From: Bog-793 sp963803025
Lineage (GTDB): Bacteria > Actinomycetota > Acidimicrobiia > Acidimicrobiales > Bog-793
Direction of reading: 5' to 3'
Assembly: GCA_963803025.1 (NCBI GenBank)
Contig: CAWDKZ010000011.1
Span: 1-64,000 of the forward strand
DNA: 64,000 nucleotides
Part shown: positions 8,590 through 15,874 of the stretch, in pieces
How positions within the stretch are numbered: position 1 is the first letter of the stretch
Layout of the letters: every line of letters begins with the position of its first letter
Translations under genes and position numbers: made by a program
Notes under the pieces: generated by a model
What the model saw: only the letters and a program-made list of their open reading frames with translations
Told to the model about the DNA's origin: nothing
Database searches by the model: none

Positions 8590-9585
8590 ATGGCCCTGGA
8601 CTTTGGAAAGGTTCCGTCTCACCTCCGGGCGGACGTCGAGCTGTGCATCGTCGGGAACCTCACGATTGACGTGATCTTTCGTGGAATCACGGAGATGCCT
8701 CCGTGGGGCCAGGAGGTGATCTGCGATGCACGGACTGAATCGGTCGCGGGCCAGGCCGGCGGGATGGCATTCGCGTCCGCGGGGTTGGGGGTGAGCACGG
8801 AGGTCGTCGCCGAAGTCGGTGAGGATGCGGCGGGTGAACGAATCCGTCGCGAACTTACGGCCGCCTCGGTGGGTGTTGAGGCGGTGACCACCGTTCCGGC
8901 AGGCATCACTCCGATGACCGTGGCGTTCGTGCGCCTCGATGGCGAGCGAGCCTTTATCTCGGATCTGGGACGCCTCCGGCTCGTCGACGATGAATCGATG
9001 CCGCGACGCTGGCCCGACGCCCTCACGACCGCCGTGGTCGCTCTCGTCGGCACTTCCAACCTTCCCGGGGTGGATTATCACGTCTTCGCCCGCCTACTCG
9101 GACAAGCTCGGCGAGCCGGCGCTCTCACCATCTTTGATCCCGGGTGGGCTTCTGATGGCTGGTCGAGTGACACACTCGAGGGGCTCCGAGCGGTCCTCGT
9201 CGAGACTGACCTCTTCCTGCCCAACCTCGACGAAGCGAGGGCTCTGGTCGGCCAGTCCGCTGTCGCGCTGGTGCTGCGAGGCCTTGCCAACCTCTGTCCC
9301 GGTGTCAGCGTGGTGAAGAGCGGTGAGACGGGCAGTTACGTGACCATCGGAGACCAAGTCGTGCTGGTGGAGGCGCTGCCGACTGAGGTGGACAACGCCG
9401 TTGGGGCGGGTGACGTGTTCAACGCCGGCGTTGTCGCCGGCTTTCTACGAGGCCGCGACGTTCTTTCGAGTATGACCTTGGGCACCGCGGCGGCATCGCT
9501 CTACGTCGCCCGCCGCGTTGATCGCTTCCCTACGTACGATGAGAGCGCCGAGCTGGCCAAGCGCGTCAGGACGAAGATGACCTAG
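8590..9585 (+). CDS. PfkB-family carbohydrate kinase (FrlD-like candidate)
   Basis: A 331-residue ribokinase/PfkB-family kinase. The N-terminal LCIVGNLTIDVI strand is followed by the glycine-rich VAGQAGGMAFASAGLG region. Signature 2 near the C-terminus, NAVGAGDVFNAG, contains the catalytic base D275. It should phosphorylate a sugar or sugar derivative at the expense of ATP in the cytoplasm. In Amadori catabolism such a kinase makes the 6-phosphate substrate of the SIS-domain deglycase, and the two genes are adjacent here. GTG 8587 is an alternative start; ATG 8590 is preferred. The gene closes the plus-strand block; what follows is a pseudogene. Confidence 0.88.
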   Translation: MALDFGKVPSHLRADVELCIVGNLTIDVIFRGITEMPPWGQEVICDARTESVAGQAGGMAFASAGLGVSTEVVAEVGEDAAGERIRRELTAASVGVEAVTTVPAGITPMTVAFVRLDGERAFISDLGRLRLVDDESMPRRWPDALTTAVVALVGTSNLPGVDYHVFARLLGQARRAGALTIFDPGWASDGWSSDTLEGLRAVLVETDLFLPNLDEARALVGQSAVALVLRGLANLCPGVSVVKSGETGSYVTIGDQVVLVEALPTEVDNAVGAGDVFNAGVVAGFLRGRDVLSSMTLGTAAASLYVARRVDRFPTYDESAELAKRVRTKMT

Positions 9586-9653
9586 GTGCGTGGGTAAAAG
9601 CCCCTCGGACCGCCCTTGACGCTCACCATTTCTCGATCCGCTGAGGATTCGCG

Positions 9654-10619
9654 ATGGCGCGCACCCTGAGTAGTTGGACACCGATTAGAGGAGGGCCAAG
9701 AGGCATTACCGCTTGCGCCGACCGGGTGGTCTTTGGCCTCGTCTTCCGGACGCCAGAGCGCACCACTACCCTGCGTATCCCGGTCGTCGATCATCTGTCC
9801 GCGCTTGAGCTCAACCCGGACGACGTCGTCGTGCTGGCCGTGAAAAGCCACCAGACAGCGGCCGTGCTCGCCGAACTATCCGAGGTGGCACCGCCGGAGA
9901 TCGCGGTCGCCTGCGCACAGAACGGGGTTGACAACGAGCGCGCGGCGCTGCGCCTGTTCCCCAACGTCTACGGCATCTGCGTGATGTGCATGGCCACCCA
10001 CCTCGAACCGGGCGTCGTCTCGGTGGCCAGCTGGCCGACGTTCGGCATGTTCGAGGTCGGTCGCTACCCTTCCGGCGTCGACTCTTGCGCCGCGCGCCTG
10101 TCCGCCGCGCTCGACAACTCAGGCTGCCGGTCACAGGCACGAACCGACGTGATGGCGTGGAAGTACGCCAAGCTGCTCACCAACCTCGCCAATGTGGTGA
10201 TGGCGTTGCTCCGCGAGCCAGGCTCGGGACGGCTCACCGAGCTGGCCCGGGCAGAGGGTGTGACATGCCTCGAGGCTGCCGGCATCGCCTACGTCGACAA
10301 CACGACCTGGCGTGAGCGGTACCGCAGCCTGTGACGCCATCCCAAAGCTTTGGACCCCACCGAAGGGTCGACCTGGCAAAGCCTCGCCCGGCACACCGGC
10401 TCAGTCGAGACTGACTACCTGAACGGAGAGATCGTGCTGCTCGGACGCCTCTTCGGCGTTCCTGCGCCGATCAATACGCAACTTCTGCGTCTGGCAACCG
10501 ACGTTGCCAGACGGGGCGACCCACCGGGAGGTTTCTCCGAGGAAGAGCTGCTCCAACGGTTCGGCGCCGAAGGAACGCCCGACCGAATCGGCCGGCAGAA
10601 CGGACTCATGAAGTGCTAG
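9654..10619 (+). pseudogene. Ketopantoate reductase-like (ApbA/PanE) remnant: N-terminus missing, internal stop
   Basis: Reads as a 2-dehydropantoate 2-reductase family protein from IPVVDHLSALELNPDDVV onward, with VVLAVKSHQTAAVL, AVACAQNGVDNE and MAWKYAKLLTNLANVV. The C-terminal GSTWQSLARHTGSVETDYL block is typical of the substrate-binding domain. Two lesions are visible. The N-terminal Rossmann GxGxxG segment is absent, the first codons giving unrelated sequence. A TGA at 10332-10334 interrupts the frame just before the GSTWQSL block, after which the same frame continues to 10619. The gene is therefore dead or truncated. It lies immediately left of the tRNA-Met fragment, so loss of its 5' end may predate or accompany the arrival of neighbouring mobile DNA. 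Confidence 0.8.
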
Positions 10620-10816
10620 TTGAGGGGCTTGGGGGAGTCGGTCCTGTTCCGTGGCGCCTGGGTCGGCGACGGGCATCCCTACTTTGTCCCTACTTTCACG
10701 ACTCAGACTGTCAGACCGAAGCCCCAGCCTGGTGGCCTGCATAAGCAAATGGCCAGCTAAACAGCCGAGCCCGAAGATTTGTGACCACCCGGTTGGAGCC
10801 CATTGACGGCTTGGAT

Positions 10817-10861
10817 GGGGCTCATAACCCGAAGGTCGCAGGTTCAAATCCTGCCCCCGCC
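10817..10861 (+). other. 3' fragment of tRNA-Met(CAU), probable attachment site of the integrated element
   Basis: The sequence contains an anticodon loop with CAT (GGGCTCATAACCC), a variable region AAGGTC, a complete T arm (GCAGG TTCAAAT CCTGC) and the acceptor 3' strand CCCCGCC. The 5' half of a tRNA, meaning the D arm and the 5' acceptor strand, cannot be found upstream. A tRNA 3' half standing alone beside an integrase-bearing block is the usual trace of site-specific integration, so this is probably attL or attR. No second copy is visible in the window; the partner end was probably lost with the right part of the element. Confidence 0.75.
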
Positions 10862-10975
10862 ACTATCTGTAAAATCCCATGTCAGAGGGGATTTCTCCCG
10901 CTGAGCGGAATATCACTTGACGGGGGTCACACGCACGATTTGTCATCAATTTGTCATCACAGGGGGGTCGTTTTT

Positions 10976-11281
10976 GTGACGACCGACCGGCTCGCAGAGC
11001 GGCGCTTCGAAGCGTTGGTGCAATGGATGGCGGGAAAACTCTCCGCTGATGGTGCTGTGATTGATTCAGTCGAGGTCCTGGAAGCTTCCGGCGTTCCAGA
11101 AGCGGTGGAGAAATGGCGTGCTGCAGGCCGCGCCGCGGCTAGGCGGCTAGAGCTCCCGGTACAGACCGGCATCAGCCGGGACAGACGTGTCTGGGTCGAA
11201 GTCTTCGACAGGTCGACAGAGCCACGCGACCAGAGCGCCGTCGACTGGATCACTGAAGGGCTTCCGCCCGCCATTCCTTAA
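10976..11281 (+). CDS. Small hypothetical protein inside the integrated element
   Basis: A 101-residue protein from GTG 10976, beginning VTTDRLAERRFEALVQW, rich in Ala, Arg and Glu, with no signal peptide or transmembrane helix. I do not recognise a family. Its C-terminal codons (SAVDWITEGLPPA) are repeated with one mismatch at 13231-13265, on the other side of the two secreted-protein genes. A second, otherwise lost copy of this gene therefore once existed, or the cargo was inserted with duplication of this 3' end. It lies just inside the tRNA-Met attachment site. Confidence 0.5.
   Translation: MTTDRLAERRFEALVQWMAGKLSADGAVIDSVEVLEASGVPEAVEKWRAAGRAAARRLELPVQTGISRDRRVWVEVFDRSTEPRDQSAVDWITEGLPPAIP
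11238..11272 (+). repeat. 35-bp direct repeat, left copy
   Basis: Matches 13231-13265 in 34 of 35 positions (G/T difference at 11259 versus 13252). It encodes AVDWITEGLPPA at the end of the small hypothetical gene. The two copies bracket the pair of secreted Ig-like protein genes with their leaders, a segment visibly richer in A+T than its surroundings. This arrangement is what recombination between duplicated gene ends, or insertion of a cargo segment, would leave. Confidence 0.75.
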
Positions 11282-11301
11282 ATGACACTTCTCGGTCCAT
11301 C

Positions 11302-12021
11302 TTAAGACAAACTAAGATTACAGACTACATATGTCGCATGGTGGATCTTGTCCCAGACAATCACTGACACGGGATTATAACCACCAATAGTCTGTTGGGC
11401 AGGTACTCCAGAGAACAGCCCGGCGTTGCTCCCTTTCTCAGTTAGCACCAAACCCTTCACCGTATTGTAAACCAGGTAGAATGTGTACGGTGGTGTGCCT
11501 CCTTTTGCCAAAAATATAAAGGAATAGCGCTGGCCGATATGGGCGGCGGGGGGCGTCGAAGTAGTTGTAAATGCCAACTTACTAGAGCCGTACTGTGGGA
11601 GTATCAGTGTGAAATTAAACGATTTTCCTGACCCACCTTTAGGATTAAAAAATGACACAGCCCCTCTGTAAACGTCGGGTTTAGTCAATTTGACCAATGT
11701 AGTGTAGTGGGCTCCCTTCCAACTAAACGCTGTGTTGATGCTAACGGCGGGATCCCATGCTCCCTGCACGTTAAAACCTAGAATGTTGAGTTCGCCGTTG
11801 TTCTTAAATCCCCAGGCAGACAATTGCAATCCCTTGAGGGTTGCTTCAATTCTTACATGCTGCCCAAACGCAGTATAGCTATGTGGGTTGGAAGTCTGTG
11901 GCCATCCGCTGCACTGGTTATTGATCAGAGAGCCGGAAGCCAACGACTGCAAACCCGGGAAAACTATCGATAAAAGAACGGCCATAAACATCATGGCAGC
12001 AACTCTTTTCTTGAGATTCAC
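11302..12021 (-). CDS. Secreted protein with C-terminal Ig-like (He_PIG-type) module, paralogue 1
   Basis: A 239-residue protein starting with GTG, 6 nt after a GAAGG site. A signal peptide is clear: MNLKKRVAAMMFMAVLLSIV, then a Gly/Leu-rich stretch ending near LASG. The middle domain is unassigned. The last 90 residues (HIGQRYSFIFLAKGGTPPY, GVPAQQTIGGYNPVSVIVWD) have the pattern of a putative Ig domain (He_PIG). It is paralogous to the protein encoded at 12202-12963 over its whole length (shared CSGW/THNP, WKGAHYT/WTGANHT, PDVYRGAVSF/PEEYYGSASI positions). Codon use is richer in A/T than in neighbours. The function is unknown; a surface or exported binding protein is likely. Confidence 0.75.
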   Translation of the reverse strand: MNLKKRVAAMMFMAVLLSIVFPGLQSLASGSLINNQCSGWPQTSNPHSYTAFGQHVRIEATLKGLQLSAWGFKNNGELNILGFNVQGAWDPAVSINTAFSWKGAHYTTLVKLTKPDVYRGAVSFFNPKGGSGKSFNFTLILPQYGSSKLAFTTTSTPPAAHIGQRYSFIFLAKGGTPPYTFYLVYNTVKGLVLTEKGSNAGLFSGVPAQQTIGGYNPVSVIVWDKIHHATYVVCNLSLS

Positions 12022-12026
12022 GTGTG

Positions 12027-12122
12027 CCTTCTTTCATTAGACTTGGGCCTTTGCCCGCACCGATCCTCCTGGTGCGGCGAACAGCCGCGAAGAACCTGGC
12101 GGCTGTTCGCCGCGGAATTTTG
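12027..12122 (-). promoter_or_regulatory. Hairpin leader of paralogue 1
   Basis: Directly upstream (transcript sense) of the gene ending at 11302. A perfect 14-bp inverted repeat (GCGGCGAACAGCCG at 12074-12087, CGGCTGTTCGCCGC at 12100-12113) with a 12-nt loop is followed in the transcript by a small CACC/GGTG stem-loop whose loop contains AGGAGG, then by the real GAAGG site near the start. The segment from 12057 to 12122 recurs at 13002-13067 before paralogue 2 with only a few differences. A shared regulatory 5' leader is the simplest reading. Confidence 0.6.
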
Positions 12123-12201
12123 GGAGATCTCCGACCCTGGCGGTGTCCTTTAGTCTGCAAGCAATAAGCTCGCCCACTCTCCATCGCGTACCCCACGTTT
12201 A

Positions 12202-12963
12202 TTACGAAGTTATTCTCAGCGGACCAAAGTACATGTAGGCACTGTGACCGACTTTGTCACGTACGATCACCGGCACATTGAACCAGCCAGTTTGACTAGG
12301 TATGCCTGCAATAGTTACCGCCTCAGGACCGGTCTTGTAAAAGTACAGTCCTTTTGGCAGAAAAGAAATCCTGCCGACTACTTGAATCCAGCTGTAAGGC
12401 GGTTCGCCACCACTGGCATAGAACTTGAACAGATACCTTTGCCCCAGCTTACCGTCAGGCATTGTGGAGGATGTGGTTCTAATCGCCAGGTTGCTGTTCC
12501 CGACTTGCGGTACGATAAGTCTGTAGCTGACCGCTACGTCGTCGAAGCAACAGGGATTAGATATTGATGCGGATCCATAGTATTCTTCCGGTCTATTGAG
12601 GGGAATGAATTTGGTATGATTGGCTCCCGTCCATTCTGCACCGGTGGTATTGAGATAACCAATATCGGGCCCATTTATATCTATACCCTCTCCCCACAGG
12701 CAGCCAACCCTACAACCTGGCTTGATGTTGAATTTGTAGCCAGTCCATCTGAATCTCAAGCCGGTTGGCGTCGCCGTAATGCAGAGTCTTTGCCCGCCAA
12801 AGGCTGTTTTACAGGTCGGGTTGTGAGTCTGAGAGTACCCCATCGACTTCGCTGATTGGGCGTAAGATGTTGTAGGCTGAATACCAATCATGCTGACTGG
12901 TATCAGCGTAGCAAGTACCAATGTGAGTGCGACGGTAGGCCGTCGCCAGAAAGATGAGAACAC
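12202..12963 (-). CDS. Secreted protein with C-terminal Ig-like (He_PIG-type) module, paralogue 2
   Basis: A 253-residue protein starting with GTG, 7 nt after a GAAGG site. It has a signal peptide (basic MFSSFWRRP, then TVALTLVLATLIPVSMI and a probable cleavage after YAQS). It has six to eight cysteines in the middle domain (CKTAF, CRVGC, NPCCFDD), absent from paralogue 1, suggesting disulfides outside the cell. The C-terminal region (KLGQRYLFKFYASGGEPPY, GIPSQTGWFNVPVIVRDK) matches the Ig-like He_PIG pattern. It has the same orientation and leader type as paralogue 1. The function is unknown. The pair behaves as cargo of the integrated element. Confidence 0.75.
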   Translation of the reverse strand: MFSSFWRRPTVALTLVLATLIPVSMIGIQPTTSYAQSAKSMGYSQTHNPTCKTAFGGQRLCITATPTGLRFRWTGYKFNIKPGCRVGCLWGEGIDINGPDIGYLNTTGAEWTGANHTKFIPLNRPEEYYGSASISNPCCFDDVAVSYRLIVPQVGNSNLAIRTTSSTMPDGKLGQRYLFKFYASGGEPPYSWIQVVGRISFLPKGLYFYKTGPEAVTIAGIPSQTGWFNVPVIVRDKVGHSAYMYFGPLRITS

Positions 12964-12969
12964 TTTGTT

Positions 12970-13067
12970 CCTTCTTTCGTTTGACTTCGGCTGTTACGCC
13001 TGCACCGATTCTCCTGGTGCGGCGAACAGCCGTGAAGAACCCGGCGGCTGTTCGCCGCGGAATTTTG
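12970..13067 (-). promoter_or_regulatory. Hairpin leader of paralogue 2
   Basis: The same architecture as the leader at 12027-12122: arms GCGGCGAACAGCCG (13019-13032) and CGGCTGTTCGCCGC (13045-13058) around a 12-nt loop, then the CACC/GGTG mini-hairpin, then CGAAAGAAGG before the start. The arms are identical between the two leaders while the loops differ in two places, so the pairing, not only the sequence, is kept. Confidence 0.6.
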
Positions 13068-13230
13068 CGAAATCTCGGACTGCAACTCTCGCCGACGCTA
13101 CTGCGCGCTGACCCGTTGGGGTACTCCGAAGTGACACGGATTGGTCACCCTACCAGGACTTGTGGGGATTCGGGAGGCTCGCTGTGGAAGGACGGGGCGT
13201 TGTGTTGGCCGTCCGTTTTGGCGTCGGTTG

Positions 13231-13265
13231 CCGTCGACTGGATCACTGAAGTGCTTCCGCCCGCC
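13231..13265 (+). repeat. 35-bp direct repeat, right copy
   Basis: Second copy of the 35-bp sequence at 11238-11272. Here it is followed directly by the 3' end of the integrase gene (opposite strand). It reads AVDWITEVLPPA but belongs to no intact gene, so it is the remnant of a duplicated gene end. Together the copies mark the limits of the lower-GC cargo. Confidence 0.7.
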
Positions 13266-13273
13266 CCGAAGGA

Positions 13274-14449
13274 TTATGCGGAGCCATCGGACGCTGTCTC
13301 CTGGATATCAAGTATGAGGCCAGCCACCTGGTTCGCGGCGTCCTGGTCGTGGCCAGGTAGGACGTGGGTGTAGACGTCCAGGGTGAAGCCAACGCTGGCA
13401 TGGCCCAGGCGTTCGGACATGATCTTGGCCGGAACACCGGCTTGTAAACCGAGCGTGGCGTGGGTGTGGCGAAGATCGTGCAGGCGAATGCGCGGTACCG
13501 GCAGCTTGGCGACGGTGCGGTCAAAGCACTGGCTGAAGTAGTCCGGATTTATCGGTGAGCCGTCGGCCTTGGCAAACACGAGGTCTTGATCGTGATAGAT
13601 CGCGCTGCCCGCCGCCTTCTCGACTTGTTGTCTGGTGCGGTGGTTGGACAGGGCTGCGAGCGTCGCGGGGTCGAGAGAGATCGTCCGTCGGCTGCGCACG
13701 GTCTTCGGCGCTCCGAACGACAACTTGTAGTTGACAAGGCCGAGCGTTTGTCTAACCGCCAGGCGGCTCTGCTTGAAGTCGATGTCACGCCAGCGCAGCC
13801 CCAGCACCTCACCACGCCGCATCCCGGTGGTGACGGCCAGCAGGTAGGCAACCTCAAGCCGGTGGCCCCTGAGGGCGGCCAGGAAGGTTCTGATCTGCTC
13901 CGGGTTCCATGTCCGCAGCTCACGTTCACCGGATTGTCGCGTTCGTGGCGGGCCAGATGCATCGGCCACGTTCCGCCCCAGCAGCTGCTTGCGGACAGCG
14001 TCGCGAAGCGCCTTGTGCAAGGTGGTGTGGACATAGTGGATGGTCTTGGGAGATAGCCCGCCCTTGCCGTCCGCCCGCCCGCGTTTCAGCAGTTCGGCAT
14101 AAAGGCGGTCGAGATCGTCAACGCTGAGCTGCTGAAGTTGGACGCGACCGAGGTGGGGGATGACGTGGAGTTTCAGTTGCCGTGTGTAGCTGTCAAATGT
14201 GCTTGGCCTAACCGAAGTCTCGATGCTCGGCAGCCACCGGTCCAGGAGGTACTCGGCCAGGGTCAGCCTGGCCGGTTCGACGTACTCTCCGGTGTGGACC
14301 GTGTGCATGGTCTTCTGCAGATAGTCCTGGGCGTCGCCCTTTGTGGCGAAGCCGCCCTTGGAACGCTGCCGCCGTTCGCCTTCGCCGTCGGAAACATAGA
14401 AGTACGCAGACCAGGTATTGCCGCGCTTCTTAACGAAACTACCCTGCAT
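13274..14449 (-). CDS. Tyrosine recombinase (phage/ICE-type integrase)
   Basis: A 391-residue site-specific recombinase. An N-terminal arm-binding domain (KKRGNTWSAYFYVSDG) precedes the SAM-like core-binding domain (about 60-165) and the catalytic domain. Active-site residues visible are R in TGMRRGEVLGL, the HDLRHTHAT box, the RLGHAS histidine and the nucleophile Tyr in LDVYTHVLPG. I chose ATG 14449 because GGAGG precedes it by 9 nt; a longer form from 14485 is possible. It overlaps the excisionase gene by 11 bp. It should insert and excise the element at the tRNA-Met 3' end at 10817-10861, 2.4 kb away. The coding sequence looks intact. Confidence 0.93.
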   Translation of the reverse strand: MQGSFVKKRGNTWSAYFYVSDGEGERRQRSKGGFATKGDAQDYLQKTMHTVHTGEYVEPARLTLAEYLLDRWLPSIETSVRPSTFDSYTRQLKLHVIPHLGRVQLQQLSVDDLDRLYAELLKRGRADGKGGLSPKTIHYVHTTLHKALRDAVRKQLLGRNVADASGPPRTRQSGERELRTWNPEQIRTFLAALRGHRLEVAYLLAVTTGMRRGEVLGLRWRDIDFKQSRLAVRQTLGLVNYKLSFGAPKTVRSRRTISLDPATLAALSNHRTRQQVEKAAGSAIYHDQDLVFAKADGSPINPDYFSQCFDRTVAKLPVPRIRLHDLRHTHATLGLQAGVPAKIMSERLGHASVGFTLDVYTHVLPGHDQDAANQVAGLILDIQETASDGSA

Positions 14450-14681
14450 CGCTAACCACCTCCTCGGGGTCGGGTGGGTGTTCAAACGGGTCCAGCAGGC
14501 GGCTGAGCGCTGCCGTGGGTATGCGGATCACCCGGCCGATGCGCAGCACTGGCGTTGGGAAGGCGCCGTCGCGGATGGCCTTGTAACCCGTGCTCCGGTC
14601 AATGCCGAGCAGCCGGAAAGCCTCTTCGGCCGAGATCACCGTCTGAGTGCGCCATGCTGCCGAGGTTTCGCGTCTGCTCAT
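14439..14681 (-). CDS. Excisionase-type MerR-like helix-turn-helix protein
   Basis: An 80-residue DNA-binding protein of the HTH_17/excisionase family: ISAEEAFRLLGIDRSTGYKA is the helix-turn-helix, followed by the wing RIGRVIRIPTAALSRLL. Small proteins of this kind bend DNA at the att site and favour excision. ATG 14681 has a GGAG site 6 nt upstream. An in-frame ATG at 14777 lies directly after the stop of the next upstream gene (TGACATG) and would add 32 residues. It overlaps the integrase gene, so the two are coexpressed. Confidence 0.85.
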   Translation of the reverse strand: MSRRETSAAWRTQTVISAEEAFRLLGIDRSTGYKAIRDGAFPTPVLRIGRVIRIPTAALSRLLDPFEHPPDPEEVVSDAG

Positions 14682-14778
14682 GATCGACTCCGATCGTTGG
14701 GAGTCGTCCAGATGCAGCCACAGCGTTTCGGAGCGCGCGCGGTTCCCAAGCAGCCCTGGGAAGCGCGCCCCGTCCATG

Positions 14779-15153
14779 TCAGCCTCTGGTGTCCTTCCAG
14801 TCGGCAGTGTCCTGGCTGATGGCCAGTAGTTCCTTGAAGCGACGGGCCAGTTCCGCCATAGCCGCTTCCGATAGTTCGGGGTACTTGGCGACGAGGTATG
14901 ACTCGAATGTCGGCAGTTCGCCTGAGGCGAGGTATCCGGCTGTCGCGGCTACATCGGCCAACTTCAGCCCCAGTGCCTCGGCGAGTCGTGCCAGCTTGTC
15001 GGCCCGAGGTGCCCTGATGCCACCATTTTCTAGTCGAATGATTGTTGATGAATTGACTCCAACCCGCGTCGCCAACTGACTCGCACTGAGCGCAAGTTCG
15101 GTGCGTCGTTGTCGGATCATTTGTCCGAGTCGTAGGGCATGTTGTGATTTCAT
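14779..15153 (-). CDS. XRE-family helix-turn-helix regulator
   Basis: A 124-residue protein. Residues about 5-65 form a Cro/C1-type HTH (LGQMIRQRRTELALSASQLA, then TRVGVNSSTIIRLENG). The C-terminal half is a helical region of unknown function (FESYLVAKYPELSEAAMAEL). GGGAGA lies 10 nt before ATG 15153; ATG 15162 is an alternative. It probably controls integrase/excisionase expression or element maintenance, since it sits directly upstream of xis and int on the same strand. Confidence 0.85.
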   Translation of the reverse strand: MKSQHALRLGQMIRQRRTELALSASQLATRVGVNSSTIIRLENGGIRAPRADKLARLAEALGLKLADVAATAGYLASGELPTFESYLVAKYPELSEAAMAELARRFKELLAISQDTADWKDTRG

Positions 15154-15337
15154 AATGGGCATTTCTCCCGCATTTACCCATTTTACCAGGACTTTTCTCG
15201 GAAACCATGAGCGGAATGAAATTGAATTCACCAATAAAGCCTTGGACAGGATGAGGTATCTGATGCCAAATAGCTCGCGTCCTCGTCAAACGTTTATTCA
15301 TTTCTCGCCTCCTTTCTCATTATTCAATTGGTTAATT

Positions 15338-15393
15338 GGCAGGGGTTCCCGAGTTGATCGCTAGGTAGCGACCTGTCTCGGGAGACCCCTGCC
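15338..15393. promoter_or_regulatory. Nested inverted repeats between the RHH gene and the XRE regulator
   Basis: Outer arms GGCAGGGGTTCCCGAG (15338-15353) and CTCGGGAGACCCCTGCC (15377-15393) pair except for a short internal bulge. The loop contains a second perfect dyad, TCGCTA-GG-TAGCGA (15358-15371). No long T run follows on the minus strand, so a simple rho-independent terminator is not the best reading. The position, between the mobilisation-side genes and the integration module of an ICE-like element, also suits an operator or an origin of transfer. Confidence 0.5.
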
Positions 15394-15414
15394 GGGCGAA
15401 GCGTGTGACGGGCG

Positions 15415-15735
15415 TTAACCCGACGCTTCGTCACCGCCCTTGCTGCGAGCGCTGCGACTGGAGGCTCGGCCTCCGGTGGCATTCGGCTCGCGGGCCGGGG
15501 TGTCCTTGTCGCCTAATAGGGCAGCAATGGCACCGCGGCGGGTGGCGGCTTGGTGCTCGATGTCAGCGAGCACGGCTTCAGCACGTTCCCTCAGTTCTGG
15601 CCGATTTCTCCGCTCTCCGATCCACTGGTCGATCGCTTGCCGGATGGCATCGATCATGGTCAGGTCTTCGAGCTGGGCGATCATGCTCAGCTGGGCGTGC
15701 TGTTCCTCTTCGAGGCGAATCGCCAATGTCTTCAC
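15415..15735 (-). CDS. Ribbon-helix-helix (CopG/Arc-like) protein
   Basis: A 106-residue protein beginning with GTG 15735 after a GGGGAG site. The N-terminal KTLAIRLEEEQHAQLSMIAQ and TMIDAIRQAIDQWI segments fit a ribbon-helix-helix fold, as in plasmid copy-control proteins and antitoxins. The C-terminal tail is polar and probably disordered (TGGRASSRSARSKGGDEASG). No toxin gene overlaps it, so a plasmid-type regulator or accessory relaxosome protein is more likely than an antitoxin. The adjacent nested dyads are a plausible binding site. Confidence 0.78.
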   Translation of the reverse strand: MKTLAIRLEEEQHAQLSMIAQLEDLTMIDAIRQAIDQWIGERRNRPELRERAEAVLADIEHQAATRRGAIAALLGDKDTPAREPNATGGRASSRSARSKGGDEASG

Positions 15736-15874
15736 TGGCTCATCTCCCCTGAAGCTGTTCCGTTTCGGTAGTGACGCATAGTCACGTTCCTCCTCGGTGT
15801 GGTGCGGCCGGCATTCCGGGCTGGAATTCCTGAAGAAGCCGCAGGCCACCGACGAGTGGCGAACCGTCCGCGGC

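Noticed and set aside
10750..10865. A complete tRNA-Met gene
   Set aside because: The sequence before the anticodon arm cannot form a D arm or 5' acceptor strand.
15415..15735. The RHH gene as the antitoxin of a toxin-antitoxin pair
   Set aside because: No small toxin-like gene overlaps or follows it on the same strand.
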